This document shows, in pieces, positions 16,438-25,499 of a stretch of DNA of 38,956 nt. Each line of letters starts with the position of its first letter. Position 1 is the stretch's first letter. The DNA is taken from assembly GCA_945900775.1 (NCBI GenBank), contig CAMDJP010000027.1:1-38956 (forward strand), written 5' to 3'. The position numbers and the translations under genes were made by a program. This DNA comes from Akkermansia muciniphila (GTDB lineage: Bacteria > Verrucomicrobiota > Verrucomicrobiia > Limisphaerales > SIAT01). Under the pieces are notes generated by a model. That model did no database searches and was not told where the DNA came from. It saw nothing but the letters and a program-made list of their open reading frames with translations.

Positions 16438-17061
16438 TTACTTGAGACGCTGGTCGAGCTGCTCAAAGGCGGCGCGGCTGAAGACGAGCTTGTCGCGGCG
16501 CAGCACTTGGTAGGTATTGAGCGAGTCGCTGGTGGTCAACTCCACGCCCGGCAGATTGCGCGAGGCGAGCTGAAGGTTCTTGTCCGGCTGCGAGGCGATG
16601 AGCAGCGCGGTGCCCCCATCAATCTTCAGCGCGGCGAGCACAGCGGCGAATTCCTTCGTCTTAGCCGAGGCGAGCTTGAAGTCGTCCACTACAATCACGT
16701 CGCCGGACTTGAGTCGCTCGCTGAGAGCTTTGCGAAGGGCGAGCTGGCGGGTCTTGGTGTTGACCTTCTTCGAGAAATCACGGGGCTTGGGGCCGAAGAC
16801 GACGCCACCGCCACGCCACAGCGGCGAGGCGAACGAGCCGGCGCGGGCGCGACCGGTGCCCTTCTGTTTCCACGGCTTCTTGCCGGAGCCGGCGACATCG
16901 CCCATCGTCTTGGTGCAGGCGGTGCCGGAACGCTGGGCAGCCTGATAGGCGACCACGGAATCGTGCACGGCTTGGGTGCCGAGACCGTTCTCGACCAAGG
17001 CGAAGCCGACCTGCAGCTCGCCTTGGCTCTTGCCCTTCAAATCGGTGACGGTGAGTTTCAT
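16438..17061 (-). CDS. rplD: 50S ribosomal protein L4
   Basis: 207 residues. The tunnel-lining extended loop carries KKPWKQKGTGRARAGSFASP, the most conserved part of the family; the C-terminal part is the alpha/beta domain. In E. coli L4 represses its own S10 operon by attenuation. No such leader is evident before rpsJ here. It lies between rplC and rplW. Confidence 0.98.
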   Translation of the reverse strand: MKLTVTDLKGKSQGELQVGFALVENGLGTQAVHDSVVAYQAAQRSGTACTKTMGDVAGSGKKPWKQKGTGRARAGSFASPLWRGGGVVFGPKPRDFSKKVNTKTRQLALRKALSERLKSGDVIVVDDFKLASAKTKEFAAVLAALKIDGGTALLIASQPDKNLQLASRNLPGVELTTSDSLNTYQVLRRDKLVFSRAAFEQLDQRLK

Positions 17062-17066
17062 AACCG

Positions 17067-17735
17067 TTATTTCTTCTTGCTTGGGGCGGCGGCAGGCGCA
17101 GCCTTCTTAATCTTCTTGGCGCTGCGGATGATAATGTAATCACCCTCGGAACCGGGGATCGCGCCCTTAATCAGCAGGAGGTTGTCGGCCTCGCGAACCT
17201 GGATGACTTCAAGGTTCTGGGTAGTGCGCTGCACTTGGCCCATGTGGCCGGGCATCTTCATGCCGCGCATAACAGTGCCGGGGAAAAGGCGCTGACCAAT
17301 GGCGCCGGCACGGCGTCTCCAACCCTTGGCGCCGTGCGTGGCAGGGCCACCAGCGAAATGGTGGCGCTTCACCACGCCCTCGAAACCGCGGCCCTTGGTG
17401 ACGCCGATGGCGTCCACAAACTGACCGACCGTGAAAAGCGCAGGCCCGACGATATCGCCCGGCTTCACGTCCTTCGCGAAATCGCGGAATTCCTTCACGC
17501 GCTTCACCGCCACGCCGTTGTGCTTCTTTATGTGGCCGAGCAGCGGCTTGGGGAGGCGGCTTTCCTTTTGATCATCGAAGCCGAGTTGCACGGCGTTGTA
17601 GCCGTCCTTGCTCGCCTGCGTCTTGACCTGGAGGACTCGATTCGGCCCGGCAAGAACCACGGTGACGCAGATGGCGTTGCCTTTGCCGTCGTACACCCGG
17701 GTTTGCCCCAGCTTTTTTCCAATCAAACCGAGCAT
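17067..17735 (-). CDS. rplC: 50S ribosomal protein L3
   Basis: 222 residues. It starts MLGLIGKKLGQTRVY; the core has VTKGRGFEGVVKRHHFAGG and RGMKMPGHMGQVQRTTQNL. It ends in a short Ala/Lys tail (KKIKKAAPAAAPSKKK). Its long loop reaches the peptidyl transferase centre. The Gln methylated by PrmB in E. coli aligns with Leu here (GQRLFPG against GQNQTPG), so that modification is not expected. It lies between rpsJ and rplD. Confidence 0.98.
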   Translation of the reverse strand: MLGLIGKKLGQTRVYDGKGNAICVTVVLAGPNRVLQVKTQASKDGYNAVQLGFDDQKESRLPKPLLGHIKKHNGVAVKRVKEFRDFAKDVKPGDIVGPALFTVGQFVDAIGVTKGRGFEGVVKRHHFAGGPATHGAKGWRRRAGAIGQRLFPGTVMRGMKMPGHMGQVQRTTQNLEVIQVREADNLLLIKGAIPGSEGDYIIIRSAKKIKKAAPAAAPSKKK

Positions 17736-17740
17736 AAAAC

Positions 17741-18049
17741 TTAAATCTTGATGGTGATGTCCACGCCGGCCGGCAGGTTGAGCTTCTTCAGCTCATCCAC
17801 GGTCTTCGCGGTGGGGTTGAGGATGTCCAGCAGGCGCTTGTGCGTGCGCTGCTCAAAGGTCTCCTGCGATTTCTTGTCGCAGTGTGGAGAGCGCTGGACG
17901 GTGTAGCGCTCGGTCTTGGTAGGCAGCGGAATCGGGCCGGCGACACGGGCGCCGGTGCGGACCACGGTGTCCACGATGTCGCGGACGGACTGATCCACCA
18001 CGCGGTGGTCGTAAGCTTTCAGGCGGATGCGAATTCGTTGTGCTGCCAT
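17741..18049 (-). CDS. rpsJ: 30S ribosomal protein S10
   Basis: 102 residues from the ATG at 18049 ([19 protein letters not shown]); a TTG four codons upstream is not needed. The signature [16 protein letters not shown] and the loop [19 protein letters not shown] are present. S10 is also NusE, the partner of NusG in transcription-translation coupling and antitermination; nusG is in the same cluster. It follows fusA after 22 nt; no tuf gene intervenes. Confidence 0.98.
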   Translation of the reverse strand: MAAQRIRIRLKAYDHRVVDQSVRDIVDTVVRTGARVAGPIPLPTKTERYTVQRSPHCDKKSQETFEQRTHKRLLDILNPTAKTVDELKKLNLPAGVDITIKI

Positions 18050-18071
18050 ATCAAAGAACAATTAAGGGTTT

Positions 18072-20255
18072 TTAGGTGCGGGCGGCGGGTTTCGATTTGG
18101 CGCTGTCCAGAATGGTGCTCAAAACGCTGTTGGGAACCTGCTCGAATGTGAACGGCTCCATCGAGTAGGAGGCGCGCCCCTTGGAGAGCGAGCGGCATGC
18201 GGTGGCGTAGCCGAACATCTCGGCCAACGGCACCTCGGATGTGATAATCGTCTGGCCGTTCTTCGATTCCATGCCTTGAATCTTGCCGCGGCGGCGGTTG
18301 AGGTCGCCCATCAGATCGCCCTGATATTCGTCGGGCGTCGTGACCTCGACCTTCATGATTGGCTCAAGAAGGATGGGCTTGGCCTGTTTCACGGCGTCTT
18401 TCAACGCGAAGATGCCCGCCATCTTGAATGCCAATTCGTTTGAATCGACTTCGTGGAACGAACCGTCCACAACGAAAACCTTCAAATCGATCATCTGATA
18501 GCCAGCATACACGCCACCCTTAATCGCCTCTTCGATGCCATCGATAACGGCTGGGACGTACTCCTTCGGAATCGCGCCGCCGACAATCGCGTTCTTGATC
18601 TCGACGCCCTTGCCCTTCTCGTTCGGCTCAATCTTGACGCAAGCATGGCCGTATTGGCCGCGACCACCGGACTGGCGGATGAATTTGCCCTCGCCCTCGG
18701 CCGCGGCGGTAATCGTCTCACGGTAAGCAATCTGTGGGGCACCGGCGTTCGCCTCAACCTTGAACTCGCGGAAAAGTCGGTCGCGGATAATCTCAAGGTG
18801 TAGCTCGCCCATGCCGGCAATGATCAGCTGACCGGTATCCTCGTTGGTGAAACAGCGGAACGTCGGATCTTCTTCAGCCAAGCGCTGCAGACCTTCGGAC
18901 ATTTTCTCGCGGTCGCCCTTCGTCTTGGGCTCGATGGCCATCGAGATGACCGGCTCAGGGAAGGTCGGCGGCTCAAGCGCCACATCGAAATCTTCATCGC
19001 AGAGTGTATCACCCGTGGTGATATTGCGAAGGCCGACCAGAGCGGCGATGTCCCCAGCGTAAGTGGTTTCGACGTCTTTACGCTCGCTGCCCTGAATGAT
19101 TAGAACGCGGCTCACGCGCTCGCGCTTGCGGGTGCGTGGATTGTAAATCGTGTCGCCCTTCTTGAGTTTGCCCGAATAGACGCGGAAGAAGACGAGCTTG
19201 CCGACGAACGGGTCGGTCCAAAGTTTGAAGGCGAGCGAGCAAAACTGTTTATTGTCGTCGGTCGTTACATCCACCTTGTTCTCGGTGCCCGGCTCATGGC
19301 CTTGAGCGGAAGGGATGTCGAGCGGCGAGGGGAGATAATCAATCACCGCGTCCACTAGAACCTGCACGCCCTTTTTCTTGAAAGCCGAGCCGCAGAGCAC
19401 AGGAATGAGCTCGATTTTGCAGGTCAGGCGGCGGATGGCGGCCTTGAGAGTCACCACATCAATCGGCTTCTCCTCGAGCACCATCTCGGCAATCACGTCG
19501 TCCTTGTTGGAGACGGCGTCAATCAAATCAGCGAGTGCGGCTTTGGATTTCTCCTTGAGCGCATCTGGAATTTCGGTGATCTCGTACTTGAGACCTTCGT
19601 TGCTGACGTCGCCCGGGCCCCAGACGATTGCTTTTTGGTTCACCAAGTCCACAACGCCAGCGAATTGGTCTTCGGCACCGATGGGGAGGAAAATCGGAAA
19701 GGCGTACGCACCGAGCTTCTTGCGCATGTCGTTGATCGCATTGTCGAAGTTTGCACCCGTGCGATCCATCTTGTTGACGAAAGCAATACGCGGAACATTA
19801 TACTTAGTCGCCTGCCGCCAAACTGTCTCAGATTGCGGCTGCACACCAGCCACCGCACAAAACACAGCTACCGCACCGTCCAGCACGCGCATGGAGCGCT
19901 CCACCTCGGCGGTGAAATCCACGTGGCCGGGGGTGTCAATGATGTTGATACGGTTGGCGAGGCCAGCAAAACTCTTATACAGACCTTCTTCCTGCTTTTG
20001 AGTCCAATAACAGGTCACGGCCGCAGAGGTGATGGTGATACCGCGCTCCCTCTCCTGCTCCATCCAGTCGGTCACCGTGTTGCCGTCATCCACGTCACCA
20101 ATCTTGTGAATGAGGCCAGTGTAGAAAAGGATGCGCTCGGTGGTCGTGGTCTTGCCAGCGTCAATGTGCGCGGCAATGCCGATATTCCTCGTCCGTTCCA
20201 GCGTGTATTGCCGGTTCGGCGAGTTCACCGATTTAATTGTCGCTACTGCTTCCAT
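18072..20255 (-). CDS. fusA: Elongation factor G
   Basis: 727-residue translocase GTPase, slightly longer than E. coli EF-G. The P-loop is AHIDAGKTTTTE (about residues 29-40). Switch I retains the canonical RGITI (71-75), switch II is DTPGHVDF, and NKMD is the base-specificity motif. Domain IV carries GGRGQYGHACVKIEP. The C-terminal domain ends RASYSMEPFTFEQVP. It catalyses tRNA-mRNA translocation and ribosome recycling with RRF. It follows rpsG after a spacer with a GC hairpin, and is followed directly by rpsJ, joining str to S10. No Shine-Dalgarno sequence is seen before the ATG. Confidence 0.98.
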   Translation of the reverse strand: MEAVATIKSVNSPNRQYTLERTRNIGIAAHIDAGKTTTTERILFYTGLIHKIGDVDDGNTVTDWMEQERERGITITSAAVTCYWTQKQEEGLYKSFAGLANRINIIDTPGHVDFTAEVERSMRVLDGAVAVFCAVAGVQPQSETVWRQATKYNVPRIAFVNKMDRTGANFDNAINDMRKKLGAYAFPIFLPIGAEDQFAGVVDLVNQKAIVWGPGDVSNEGLKYEITEIPDALKEKSKAALADLIDAVSNKDDVIAEMVLEEKPIDVVTLKAAIRRLTCKIELIPVLCGSAFKKKGVQVLVDAVIDYLPSPLDIPSAQGHEPGTENKVDVTTDDNKQFCSLAFKLWTDPFVGKLVFFRVYSGKLKKGDTIYNPRTRKRERVSRVLIIQGSERKDVETTYAGDIAALVGLRNITTGDTLCDEDFDVALEPPTFPEPVISMAIEPKTKGDREKMSEGLQRLAEEDPTFRCFTNEDTGQLIIAGMGELHLEIIRDRLFREFKVEANAGAPQIAYRETITAAAEGEGKFIRQSGGRGQYGHACVKIEPNEKGKGVEIKNAIVGGAIPKEYVPAVIDGIEEAIKGGVYAGYQMIDLKVFVVDGSFHEVDSNELAFKMAGIFALKDAVKQAKPILLEPIMKVEVTTPDEYQGDLMGDLNRRRGKIQGMESKNGQTIITSEVPLAEMFGYATACRSLSKGRASYSMEPFTFEQVPNSVLSTILDSAKSKPAART

Positions 20256-20274
20256 CGCAATTTCAAATTTAGAC

Positions 20275-20306
20275 TAAAAGGCCCCGAGCAAAACAGCCCT
20301 CGGGGC
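20275..20306 (-). terminator. GC-rich hairpin between rpsG and fusA
   Basis: GCCCCGAG (20281-20288) pairs perfectly with CTCGGGGC (20299-20306) across a 10-nt loop. On the minus strand it is followed by CTTTTAG, only a weak U tract, and it lies 25 nt before the fusA ATG. Full termination here would cut fusA and the S10 block off from rpsL-rpsG unless a promoter intervenes. I therefore read it as a partial attenuator, processing site or S7 regulatory element rather than an operon end. Confidence 0.45.
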
Positions 20307-20325
20307 GATTCTTTAAAACGTTTGG

Positions 20326-20799
20326 TTACCAGCGGAAGTGCGCAAAGGCCTTGTTGGCCTGCGCCATCTTGTGCACCTCGTCCCGCTTGCGGATCGCGTT
20401 GCCCTGCCCCTGATAGGCGTCCATGATTTCGGCGGCGAGGGCGTCCTTCATCGGGATACCTTTGCGTGCGTCGGCGAAATCTACCAGCCAGCGGAGCGCC
20501 AGCGAGGCCTGCCGGTCAGCCGATACTTCGAGCGGCACCTGATAGGTGGCACCACCCACGCGACGGGCCTTCACCTCGAGGCGCGGCTTGGCGTTATCCA
20601 CCGCCTTCTGCAAAATCTCCAGCGGGATAGCCCCCGGTTGCTTCTCCGAAAGGGCGTTGAAGGATCCGTACACGATGCGCTGGGCAAGACTGCGCTTGCC
20701 ACCCTTCATAATCGTGCCGATGAGGCGGCCGACGAGCACGCTGGCAAACTTGCCATCGGGCCGGACTTGACGTTTGACTGCTTGACGACGACGAGACAT
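20326..20799 (-). CDS. rpsG: 30S ribosomal protein S7
   Basis: 157 residues. It starts MSRRRQAVKRQVRPDGKF. GGATYQVPLEVSADRQASLALRW is the family signature, and the C-terminal AHFRW is typical. It organises the 3' domain of 16S rRNA and contacts E-site tRNA. In E. coli S7 autoregulates the str operon at the rpsL-rpsG junction. Here that junction is only 14 nt, and the notable hairpin is downstream of rpsG instead. Confidence 0.98.
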   Translation of the reverse strand: MSRRRQAVKRQVRPDGKFASVLVGRLIGTIMKGGKRSLAQRIVYGSFNALSEKQPGAIPLEILQKAVDNAKPRLEVKARRVGGATYQVPLEVSADRQASLALRWLVDFADARKGIPMKDALAAEIMDAYQGQGNAIRKRDEVHKMAQANKAFAHFRW

Positions 20800-20813
20800 A
20801 GGTCAGTTCAAAA

Positions 20814-21194
20814 TCACTTAGCTGCCTTCGGGCGTTTGACGCCGTACTTGGAACGGCTGACGCGGCGCTTCTCCACGCCGGCGGCGTCGAGTGCGCCGCG
20901 AACGATATGGTAACGGACGCCAGGCAAATCTTTCACGCGGCCGCCGCGCACGAGCACGATTGAGTGCTCCTGCAAGTTGTGCCCTTCGTCCGGGATGTAG
21001 GCGATGATCTCGTACCCGTTCGTGAGGCGAACCTTGGCGACCTTACGCATCGCCGAGTTCGGCTTCTTGGGCGTGCGGGTCATCACCTGCAGGCAGACGC
21101 CACGGCGGAACGGCGCGTTCTCGAGCGCCGGCGACTTCGACTTGTACTTCAGTTTGTTCCGGCCTTTTCGGACCAGTTGATTAATAGTCGGCAT
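20814..21194 (-). CDS. rpsL: 30S ribosomal protein S12
   Basis: 126 residues; decoding-site protein. It starts [12 protein letters not shown]. The two streptomycin-related loops are wild type: [12 protein letters not shown] (Lys43 equivalent) and [12 protein letters not shown] (Lys88 equivalent, followed by the Asp that RimO methylthiolates in E. coli). First gene after the 126-nt spacer that follows rpoC, which carries a candidate promoter. Confidence 0.98.
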   Translation of the reverse strand: MPTINQLVRKGRNKLKYKSKSPALENAPFRRGVCLQVMTRTPKKPNSAMRKVAKVRLTNGYEIIAYIPDEGHNLQEHSIVLVRGGRVKDLPGVRYHIVRGALDAAGVEKRRVSRSKYGVKRPKAAK

Positions 21195-21230
21195 TTTTCT
21201 TTTTGCCCCAAATTCGCCCCGTTTTGCTGT

Positions 21231-21282
21231 CGTTTCACAGGAAACGGGATGCGGATGCTAGCAAAGGTGTTCTTGGTTGCAA
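21231..21282 (-). promoter_or_regulatory. Candidate str promoter and leader hairpin before rpsL
   Basis: In the rpoC-rpsL spacer the minus strand reads TTGCAA (21277-21282) as a -35, 16 nt, then TAGCAT (21255-21260) as a -10. The -10 is preceded by TG one base away, the extended -10 form. Matches to consensus are 4 of 6 in each box. Transcription would start near 21248, just before a 6-bp hairpin, CGTTTC/GAAACG with a 4-nt loop (21231-21246), and run about 50 nt to the rpsL ATG. No convincing terminator for rpoC is visible in this spacer. Confidence 0.4.
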
Positions 21283-21320
21283 CAAATTTCTGAAACTTTT
21301 TCGCTTCGTGCGGTTTTTTC

Positions 21321-24300
21321 CTACCCCACCAGCGGTTCAAGGGCCTCTGTTGCGGGCGGTTCTTCGAAGGGTAACTCCTCGACCAGCGGCTTCAGCGTGA
21401 GATCGCGGTGATACTGGAAACCCGAGCCAGCCGGGATGATGTGGCCCATGATTACGTTCTCCTTGAACCCGCGTAGCGAGTCCACCTTGCCGAGTGTCGC
21501 GGCCTCGGTGAGCACGCGCGTGGTGTCCTGGAACGACGCGGCCGAGAGGAAGCTGTCGGTCTCGAGCGAGGCCTTAGTAATGCCCAGCAGTACCGGAGAG
21601 GCCTCAGCAGGCTTGCCGCCCATCTCCTCGACGCGCTTGTTCTCGTCCTCGAACGCGATGCGTTCGATCTGCTCGCCCCAGAGGAACTGGGTGTCGCCCG
21701 CCTCCGTGATACGGACCTTGCGGAGCATCTGACGCACGATGATCTCGATGTGCTTGTCGTTAATCGTCACGCCCTGGAGGCGATAGACCTCCTGCACCTC
21801 GTTGACGAGATGCTCCTGCAACTCATGCATACCGCAGACTTCGAGAAGGTCGTGCGGCACAACGGGGCCTTCCGTGAGTTGCTGGCCTTTCTTGACGGAG
21901 TCGCCCTTGAAGACGATGACGTGCTTGCCGATTGGAATGAGGTGCTCCTCCTCCACGCCGGTCTGCTCGTCCTTGACCGTGATGCAGCGCTTACCGCGCA
22001 CGCTCGCGCCGAAATCGACGACGCCGTCGATTCGGGAGATTTCTGCAGCGTCCTTCGGGCGGCGCGCCTCGAAGAGTTCGGCCACGCGCGGCAGACCGCC
22101 GGTGATATCCTTCGTCTTGGAGGTCTTGCGCGGGGTCTTCGCCATGAGCGTGCCGGCGACGATTTTGTCGCCCTCGTTCACGACGATGTGAGCACCTGCC
22201 GGGATGGCGTAGTTGGCCATCGGCTCGCCTTTTTCACTCACGATGATGACTTGCGGGTGCAAATCTTCCTTGTGTTCGATAATGACCATCGCCTCTTGGC
22301 CGGTCGTCTCGTCCACTTCCTGCTTCATCGTGACGCCCTCGATGATATCGTGGAACTTCACGCGGCCGGGCTTCTCCGAGAGAATCGGAACGTTATAGGG
22401 ATCCCACTGAACAAAGGTCTCGCCCTTCTTCACCTTGCCGCCGTTGGCGACGGAGATGACCGAGCCGATGACGATGTTGTGGCTCTCCAGCTCGCGACCG
22501 TCGGCGGCGAGGAGGGAGAGGGAGCCGTTCTTGTTGAGCACGATGACGCTGCCGTCCTCGAGCGAGACGGTGCGAAGGTCGTTATAGCGGATGGTGCCCT
22601 CGTGCTTGGACTTGATCTGCGGCTGCTTGAAGACGCCGGATGCGGTGCCACCGATGTGGAAGGTACGCATCGTGAGCTGCGTGCCCGGCTCACCGATGGA
22701 CTGCGCGGCGATGATGCCGACGGCCTCGCCGAGCTTGGCGCGCAGGCCAGTGGCGAGATTGCGGCCGTAACACTTGGCGCAGATGCCGTAGCGACTCTCG
22801 CAGGTGAGTACGGAGCGGATCTTGACGCGATCGAGCCCGGCGGTGTTGATCGCCTTGGCCGCGGCCTCATCAATCTCCTCGCCGGCCCTGACTAGATAGG
22901 TCCTGGGGTGGAGCGGGTCGTGGATGCCTTCGCTCGCGGTGCGGCCGACGAGGCGCTCGGCGAGCTTAACCACTTCGTCCTCACCCTCGTAGATGGCGCT
23001 CACCCAGATGCCGTTGGTGGTGCCGCAGTCCTCTTCTTGGATGATGACGTCCTGCGACACGTCCACCAACTTGCGTGTCATGTAGCCGGAGTCGGCGGTC
23101 TTGAGCGCAGTGTCGGCGAGACCCTTGCGGGCGCCGTGAGTGGAGATGAAGTACTCGAGCACCGTGAGGCCTTCGCGGAAGTTCGCGAGAATCGGCTTCT
23201 CGATGATGTCGCCGGAGGGCTTGGCCATGAGGCCGCGAACGCCGGCAAGCTGACGCACCTGCGCCTTGTTACCGCGCGCACCGGACTCGACCATCAGGAA
23301 CACGGAGTTGTACTCGTGCTTGCCTTGGTTCTGCTCGAGCGTCTTGAGCATCACGTTGGCAATCTTGTCGGTGGCGTGGGTCCAGATGTCGACGATCTTG
23401 TTGTAGCGCTCGCCGGGGGTGATGACACCCTTGCGATACTGCTTCTCGACGTCGGCGATTTCCTTCTGGGCAGACTTGATCTCCTCGTCCTTCTCTTTCG
23501 GAATGATCATGTCGTCGATGCCGATGGAGATGCCGGCCTGTGTGGCCTCCTTGAAACCGACCTCCTTGAGCTTGTCGAGCGCGACAACGGTTTTCTCGTG
23601 GCCGCAATGGCGGTAGCAGTTCCAGATCACGTCGCCGAGCTTGCTCTTGCTGACGGGGAAGTTCACGAATCCGAGATCATCGGGCCAGATCTCGCTGAAC
23701 AAAACGCGGCCCACGGTGGTCTCGATAACCTTTTTCTCGCTGTCACCATACACGGTCTTCGTACCGAAGTCAGGATTGGCGAGGCGGATGCGGTCGTGAG
23801 TTTTCACGGCGCCGTCGCCCTGCGCGAAGAAAACCTCCTGCTTGGAACCGAAGAGGCTCACATGCTTGCGCTTCCCATGCAGACCGACGGTGCGCGGCTC
23901 AGCCGTGAGATAATAGCAGCCCAGCGCGATGTCCTGCGTGGGAGTCATGATCGGCTTGCCACTTGACGGGCTGAAAATGTTGAGCGGCGCCATCATCAAC
24001 AGGCGCGCCTCCATCTGGGCCTCGACCGAGAGCGGCACGTGGACGGCCATCTGGTCGCCGTCGAAGTCCGCGTTGTAGGCGGTACAAACGAGCGGGTGAA
24101 TACGAATGGCCTCGCCCTCGATGAGCGTCGGCTCGAAAGCCTGCACGGAGAGACGGTGCAGCGTGGGAGCGCGGTTGAGTAGCACGGGGTGGCCCTTGGT
24201 GACTTCTTCCAAGATGTCCCACACCTCGGGCGACTGGCGCTCGATGAGTTTCTTGGCCGAGCGCACGGTGTGCACGTAACCGAGTTCCTTGAGGCGGCGA

Positions 24301-25454
24301 ATGATGAACGGCTCGAAGAGGACGAGTGCCATCTTCTTCGGCAGACCGCACTGGTGGAGCTTGAGCTCAGGTCCGATGACGATGACGGAACGGCCGGAGT
24401 AGTCCACGCGCTTGCCGAGCAAGTTCTGACGGAAACGACCGCTCTTGCCTTTGAGCATGTCGGAGAGCGACTTGAGGGCGCGGTTGCCGGCACCGGTCAC
24501 GGCGCGGCCGTGGCGGCCGTTGTCGAACAGCGCGTCTACTGCCTCCTGAAGCATCCGCTTTTCGTTGCGGATGATGACCTCGGGGGTCTTGAGCTGGAGC
24601 AAATTCTTCAACCGGTTGTTACGGTTGATGACACGGCGATAAAGGTCGTTGAGGTCCGACGTGGCGAAACGGCCGCCCTCGAGCGGCACGAGCGGGCGGA
24701 GGTCGGGCGGGATGACCGGCAGCACGGTGAGAATCATCCACTCCGGTCGAGTGTTCGAACTGAGGAAGCCTTGGAAAAGCTTGATTCGCTTGGCGAGCTT
24801 CTTCCGGATCTGCTTGCTCTTGGTCTCGGTCATCGCGACCTGGAGTCCGTCGATGCCCTTCTGTAGCTCGATACGAGCGAGGCCATCATGCACGCCCTCG
24901 GCGCCCATCTTAGCGATAAAGGCGTCGGCTCCATAGGTCTCCTTTGCCTCGCGGAATTCGGTCTCGGAGAGTAATTGGTTCAACTTGAGCGGCGTCGAGC
25001 CGGGATCAATGACCATGTAGTCCTCGTAATAGATGACGCGCTCGAGGTGGCGGGCGGTCATATCGAGCATGAGGCCGAGACGGCTGGGCATGCACTTGAA
25101 GAACCAGATGTGGCTTGCGGGCACGGAAAGTTCGACGTGGCCCATGCGCTCGCGGCGGACGCGCGCCAGCGTGACTTCGACGCCGCAACGATCGCAGACG
25201 ACGCCCTTGTGTTTGATGCGCTTGTACTTGCCGCAGGAGCATTCCCAGTCCTTCACGGGACCGAAGATGCGCTCGCAGAAGAGGCCGCCCTTCTCGGGCT
25301 TGAACGTGCGGTAGTTGATGGTCTCCGGATTCTTCACCTCGCCCTTGGACCAGTGGCGGATGTTCTCCGGCGAGGCAACGGTAATGGAGACATAGTCCAC
25401 TAGGTTGACCTTCTCAAGACCGAGCATTTCACGGGCATTTTCGCGTGAGTTCAT
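21321..25454 (-). CDS. rpoC: DNA-directed RNA polymerase subunit beta'
   Basis: 1377 residues. It has the N-terminal zinc ribbon [19 protein letters not shown] and the absolutely conserved Mg-binding [12 protein letters not shown]. The second zinc site is EEDCGTT plus [11 protein letters not shown]. The bridge helix/trigger loop is seen as [20 protein letters not shown]. After the trigger loop a sandwich-barrel hybrid-type insertion like that of proteobacteria is present (about residues 960-1130). It forms the active centre with RpoB, which is encoded 45 nt upstream. Confidence 0.98.
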   Translation of the reverse strand: MNSRENAREMLGLEKVNLVDYVSITVASPENIRHWSKGEVKNPETINYRTFKPEKGGLFCERIFGPVKDWECSCGKYKRIKHKGVVCDRCGVEVTLARVRRERMGHVELSVPASHIWFFKCMPSRLGLMLDMTARHLERVIYYEDYMVIDPGSTPLKLNQLLSETEFREAKETYGADAFIAKMGAEGVHDGLARIELQKGIDGLQVAMTETKSKQIRKKLAKRIKLFQGFLSSNTRPEWMILTVLPVIPPDLRPLVPLEGGRFATSDLNDLYRRVINRNNRLKNLLQLKTPEVIIRNEKRMLQEAVDALFDNGRHGRAVTGAGNRALKSLSDMLKGKSGRFRQNLLGKRVDYSGRSVIVIGPELKLHQCGLPKKMALVLFEPFIIRRLKELGYVHTVRSAKKLIERQSPEVWDILEEVTKGHPVLLNRAPTLHRLSVQAFEPTLIEGEAIRIHPLVCTAYNADFDGDQMAVHVPLSVEAQMEARLLMMAPLNIFSPSSGKPIMTPTQDIALGCYYLTAEPRTVGLHGKRKHVSLFGSKQEVFFAQGDGAVKTHDRIRLANPDFGTKTVYGDSEKKVIETTVGRVLFSEIWPDDLGFVNFPVSKSKLGDVIWNCYRHCGHEKTVVALDKLKEVGFKEATQAGISIGIDDMIIPKEKDEEIKSAQKEIADVEKQYRKGVITPGERYNKIVDIWTHATDKIANVMLKTLEQNQGKHEYNSVFLMVESGARGNKAQVRQLAGVRGLMAKPSGDIIEKPILANFREGLTVLEYFISTHGARKGLADTALKTADSGYMTRKLVDVSQDVIIQEEDCGTTNGIWVSAIYEGEDEVVKLAERLVGRTASEGIHDPLHPRTYLVRAGEEIDEAAAKAINTAGLDRVKIRSVLTCESRYGICAKCYGRNLATGLRAKLGEAVGIIAAQSIGEPGTQLTMRTFHIGGTASGVFKQPQIKSKHEGTIRYNDLRTVSLEDGSVIVLNKNGSLSLLAADGRELESHNIVIGSVISVANGGKVKKGETFVQWDPYNVPILSEKPGRVKFHDIIEGVTMKQEVDETTGQEAMVIIEHKEDLHPQVIIVSEKGEPMANYAIPAGAHIVVNEGDKIVAGTLMAKTPRKTSKTKDITGGLPRVAELFEARRPKDAAEISRIDGVVDFGASVRGKRCITVKDEQTGVEEEHLIPIGKHVIVFKGDSVKKGQQLTEGPVVPHDLLEVCGMHELQEHLVNEVQEVYRLQGVTINDKHIEIIVRQMLRKVRITEAGDTQFLWGEQIERIAFEDENKRVEEMGGKPAEASPVLLGITKASLETDSFLSAASFQDTTRVLTEAATLGKVDSLRGFKENVIMGHIIPAGSGFQYHRDLTLKPLVEELPFEEPPATEALEPLVG

Positions 25455-25499
25455 TTGGTTTTATTCCAAGTTCAGCATCGAATTTCAGTTGACTAGAGT

